From: Sclerotinia nivalis
Taxonomy: Eukaryota > Ascomycota > Leotiomycetes > Helotiales > Sclerotiniaceae
Assembly: GCA_029531795.1 (NCBI GenBank)
Contig: JAPEIS010000010.1
Span: 310,001-374,000, forward strand
Length of the DNA: 64,000 nucleotides
Direction: 5' to 3'
Positions within the stretch are counted from its first letter, which is position 1. Every line of letters starts with the position of its first letter. The notes below the pieces were generated by a model. It was not told where the DNA came from. It searched no databases and saw nothing but the letters and a program-made list of their open reading frames with translations. This document shows, piece by piece, positions 60,975-64,000 of the stretch. The position numbers and the translations under genes were made by a program.

Positions 60975-62170
60975 GGAAGGCTAATAAGATTGGGCAATTG
61001 CGATCGATCTTTGTACATAACCTAGTTATTGCAAACAAAAATAAACGCCCTGAAGACTCTTCTTGTTAACTGGGTTTCTTGAACGATGGCTTTGCTTGAA
61101 TTCTCGATCTGAGAGGAATCGTAAGAAAAGGATTTAACATTCCTTTTACTCTTTAAGTGAGCAAAATAATGAATGCGTTTGATAAATTTTCAGATTTGCA
61201 ACAAAAAACAAAACAATTTGGTATTTTGGGCAGGGTTAAAGAAAGGATTGGATTCGGGGCCAGTGATGTAGTATTCAGTACAGCAACTCATTATCATTGC
61301 GACCAACAAGCCAACTCAAAAACTTCAGAATTGCTCTCGATTTACTTTTCGGGTTGTCACATTCAATATCAAAGTTTGGTCTCAATATGTCACAGATGAG
61401 CAGCTGGTGTACACCAGTGAGCTAAGTAAGCTTGCAGACAAAAATGAATACTGGATGGCACTAATAAGATGTATTGAAGGTAATCTAGCGCCTTTATAGA
61501 TAGAATCACCCAATTGCAAAAATCTCAAGTCAGAAGACATGAATCCTTCCTCCCTAATCCCGCGCTCCACACACAACTTCTCACCAAACGGTGTGAACTG
61601 CACATTTCAAAACTCAACATTAGGGATTACCGAAAGGTAAGAGATGAAGTCCTGTGACTGAACAAATTTCATGCTTGTCGGCGATGACAATGAGCGATAA
61701 AATCCCATTACATGAGATAATACCTAGGATGAGGTTTTTATCTCGACTTCTTCCACGGCTTCACATACTCACGACTGTCAATCCACACTTCCTCCGCAAT
61801 TTTCCCCTTCGATTCTCCATGGTCCAAGTCATCCTCTCACCTCACCCCGCCCAAAGCCATTACCGTTCATGGCAAATCATCGCTGCCACCATGACTGTAG
61901 TAGTCAGGCCGGATTTTAAATCTCGTGAATATTGGAATCCTCGAGGAACGGCTATATAGAGCGAACTGGGTACTTTCATGAGTCCCTTTCGGCTTTCCAC
62001 ATCCGTGGACATGGATATGGAAGCATGCTTCATTCGGTGCAAATCCTTGCCGACGAAAGTATCGCTGATCCAAACCACGTTCTCCTGTCCTTTGATAGTT
62101 CAGAGCTAATGTCGACTCGGCGTGTAAGTTTGCTTTGAAAATATTTGCGGCGATGCGAGGTCTGTTGCAT
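60975..62170. other. Intergenic region between convergent genes
   Basis: About 1.2 kb between the 3' ends of EFM3 and the unassigned minus-strand gene. Open frames are short and show no family. Nothing else is recognised. Confidence 0.5.
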
Positions 62171-63050
62171 TCATGAATCATTGTGCCCGATCCCAATGTT
62201 GGGGCCACTTTCTAGCCTTTCTCCAAGCTCCATAATCGTTGCCTCATAAACTCTAGCAATGTCCATAGCAAGTTCATCATTGTCATATTCAGAGTCATCA
62301 TCTTCGTCCAAAATCATGTCATGAGGACCATTGCCCATTTCATTATCACCCTCACCCTCACCATTACCGTCAGCGTTACCGTCGACTTCATTCTCGGATT
62401 GTGGTTCTGGCTCTACTTCCTTACTCATGACGTCCACAATCATTACCCTGGTATCTTCAACTATACTTCTGCATCTAACCATATCAGTCTGGCTCATTCC
62501 CGCCCTCCTACCCGACAGAAACCCCGGCAAGACCTCTCCAGTAATTGAGTCCTCTCCCCTCAGTAAACTAGCGAATGCATGATCTAGCTTTCTCAAAACG
62601 GCAAAAGTTGCAGCAGGTGCTGGGGGAAATTTGGTGGGATATGTAGACATTGTGAGAGCAACATTTAGCAAATATGGAATTTGCAAATTTGCTATGATAG
62701 TCAGCTAAAGATTCGAGTATCATATATAGATTGAGGTACATACGTGTGCCCGAGAGCCACAACACATCTACTATCTCGGAAACGTCCTTGGCTACTTCCT
62801 TCATACTTACATAGCCGACTACCGTATCTCCCTCCTCGGGACCTTCAAACTTTTTGGTGTATCGCCTTGCGATTTGGAGTAATTTGTTCTCTACGTAGCG
62901 TCTTGCAGCTTGTTCCTTTGCGGATCCGGCACGAAGAGGTTTGCTACGTGGCTGTGGTAGATTGGATAAGGTGGAACTGACTGACGTAGTACTTGGAGAG
63001 GGAGACGGGAGGGAGTCTGGGAGGAAACCTCCCGATTCAGAAAGATCCAT
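62171..63050 (-). CDS. Conserved fungal protein of unknown function
   Basis: Minus-strand exons 63050-62744 and 62691-62171 (one 52-nt intron; C|CA gives Pro in LSGTPNLQIPYLLN) give 275 residues. The N-terminal 40 residues are Ser/Pro-rich. The core (about 50-190) is well-ordered and mostly helical in appearance: RRYVENKLLQIARRYTKKFE, GYVSMKEVAKDVSEIVDVLW, LLNVALTMSTYPTKFPPAPA, TFAVLRKLDHAFASLLRGED, MSQTDMVRCRSIVEDTRVMI. A highly acidic stretch with GNADGNGEGEGDN and LDEDDDSEYDNDE follows, then a final helix. The alternation of conserved-looking core and acidic tail, plus a clean intron, supports a real gene; I know it as a widely conserved Pezizomycotina protein without a secure function. 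Nuclear location is suggested only weakly by the acidic tail and RKLDH/KPLR basic patches. Confidence 0.82.
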
Positions 63051-63562
63051 GGTTCTTAACCTATCTGAGCTCTCAATGTCCGGGACGATTTCAATCTTTC
63101 AGATCACTTAGTTATATCAAGAGACGCCACTTCCTTGCACAATTATTTGCCAATTCTTGAATATCAACTGTTCTTTGAAGATATGGATTAGGGATAGAAC
63201 TATTTGGAACAAATATTCCCCACAGTAAAAAATGTAATAAATCAACAAAGGCTGCTGTAATCCTACAAGACCACTGGGAAAGTTGAAAGGATGACGTGAA
63301 GTCTGGTCAGCCTTGTCGAGACGGGTATGACTAAGCAAGGCCTAGGTTGAGCTTCATTCAAGGAGCTCCAAAAGTTATAATTTCTCAAGTAAACAAGCAA
63401 ACCGCAAATATCAATTCCAATTTCACAATCATTCAAGCAGACTCTGCTTCGCCCAATTCTTCGAGAAACTCATCGATTTTACGACCACGACCTTTACCGC
63501 ATCAGAATCGCTGTGACAAACATCTGCAAAAGCCCAGCCTCGAGTAGATCTCATTCGGTACA
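63051..63562. promoter_or_regulatory. Divergent promoter region, unknown gene / CTNNBL1
   Basis: A 512-bp spacer between divergent ATG codons. No TATA box or other element is identified with confidence. Small frames here are not supported as genes. Confidence 0.4.
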
Positions 63563-64000
63563 ATGACAAGTATTGATGATTTGTTCAAGGTGCGCATTTA
63601 TTCTTTTAGTTTCGTAAGTTATCATTTAACACCCTGCAGAAGCCAGCTTTACCCAGCCATAAGCGCAAACTAGAACCTACTCGAGATCCAAGTTAGCAGC
63701 CCCCATCTTCTCGTCCCAACTTTTTGCTAAGCAATCCTTTAGATGAGATCTATAAATCCGCGAAATTGTCTGCGAACGGCCATGCCAAAAGCAATGGTAA
63801 ACAGCCAGCAGTAGAAGAGGATGACGATATTGAAGCAGGGCCTTCAGCTCCACCCGAAGACGATGACGAAGACTATGGACCAGATATTCCTGATGATGAA
63901 GAAGGGCGGTTCTTCGGTGGTGGCATCACAAAAGATGAATCGGAAATATTAGATTATATGGATGGACAAGAAAGCGCAGAGATTGTTCCTGAAAAAATCG
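63563..64000 (+). CDS. CTNNBL1: Beta-catenin-like protein 1 (CTNNBL1), N-terminal part, truncated by window end
   Basis: Armadillo-type nuclear protein of the Prp19/CDC5L spliceosomal complex. Visible exons: 63563-63589 (27 nt), 63640-63691 and 63743 to beyond 64000. They join as MTSIDDLFK|KPALPSHKRKLEPTRDP|NEIYKSAKL, followed by an acidic region (EEDDDIEAGPSAPPEDDDED) and EEGRFFGGGITKDESEILDY, all typical of fungal CTNNBL1 N-termini as I remember them. The armadillo repeats lie to the right of the window. Introns are 50 and 51 nt with GT-AG ends; the second has an unusual GTTAGC donor, but frame (A|AT gives Asn) and continuation support it. Confidence 0.85.

Overview
The window is nuclear DNA from a filamentous ascomycete, most likely a leotiomycete near Botrytis or Sclerotinia. 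Genes carry short GT-AG introns (about 50-150 nt) and are separated by long, moderately AT-rich, microsatellite-laden spacers. Several families are typical of Pezizomycotina: a Som1/Flo8 LisH regulator, Boi-type SH3-SAM-PH scaffold, arrestin-like trafficking adaptor, Zn2Cys6 factor and fungal Tom6. The taxonomic call comes from remembered protein similarity, not a search.

Layout, left to right: 3' end of the NMD helicase Upf1 (+, cut by the window edge); a divergent pair Bet3/TRAPPC3 (-) and U5-40K WD40 protein (+); a two-TM, PY-motif membrane protein (+); a Gis2/CNBP-type CCHC protein (+); about 8 kb without genes, with a strongly G-rich top strand and many short tandem repeats; Som1/Flo8 (+); Tom6 (+); an FAD monooxygenase with two apparent frame lesions (+); an SP-RING (MIZ) SUMO-ligase-like protein (-); a Boi1/2 scaffold (+); an MFS transporter (+); a 496-bp MITE; an arrestin-like protein (+); a cyclophilin-RRM PPIase of the PPIL4/Cyp6 type (-); a Zn2Cys6 transcription factor (+); ribosomal protein eS24 (-), divergent from an Efm3-type eEF2 methyltransferase (+); an unassigned conserved protein (-), divergent from CTNNBL1 (+, cut by the right edge).

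Most genes are single-copy housekeeping functions (NMD, splicing, vesicle tethering, translation, protein import, polarity). Three encode splicing-associated proteins (U5-40K, PPIL4, CTNNBL1), and two adjacent divergent genes both concern translation (eS24 and the eEF2 methyltransferase). No biosynthetic cluster, CRISPR array or autonomous transposon is visible.

The most notable items are the MITE with 56-bp inverted ends and TA duplications, the frame-disrupted monooxygenase whose lesions sit at or next to homopolymers, a 9-nt microexon in BET3, a 153-codon leader ORF whose stop overlaps the som1 start (ATGA), and the strand-asymmetric repeat desert. Exon boundaries were worked out by hand from splice consensus, frame and family conservation; coordinates below are coding spans only.
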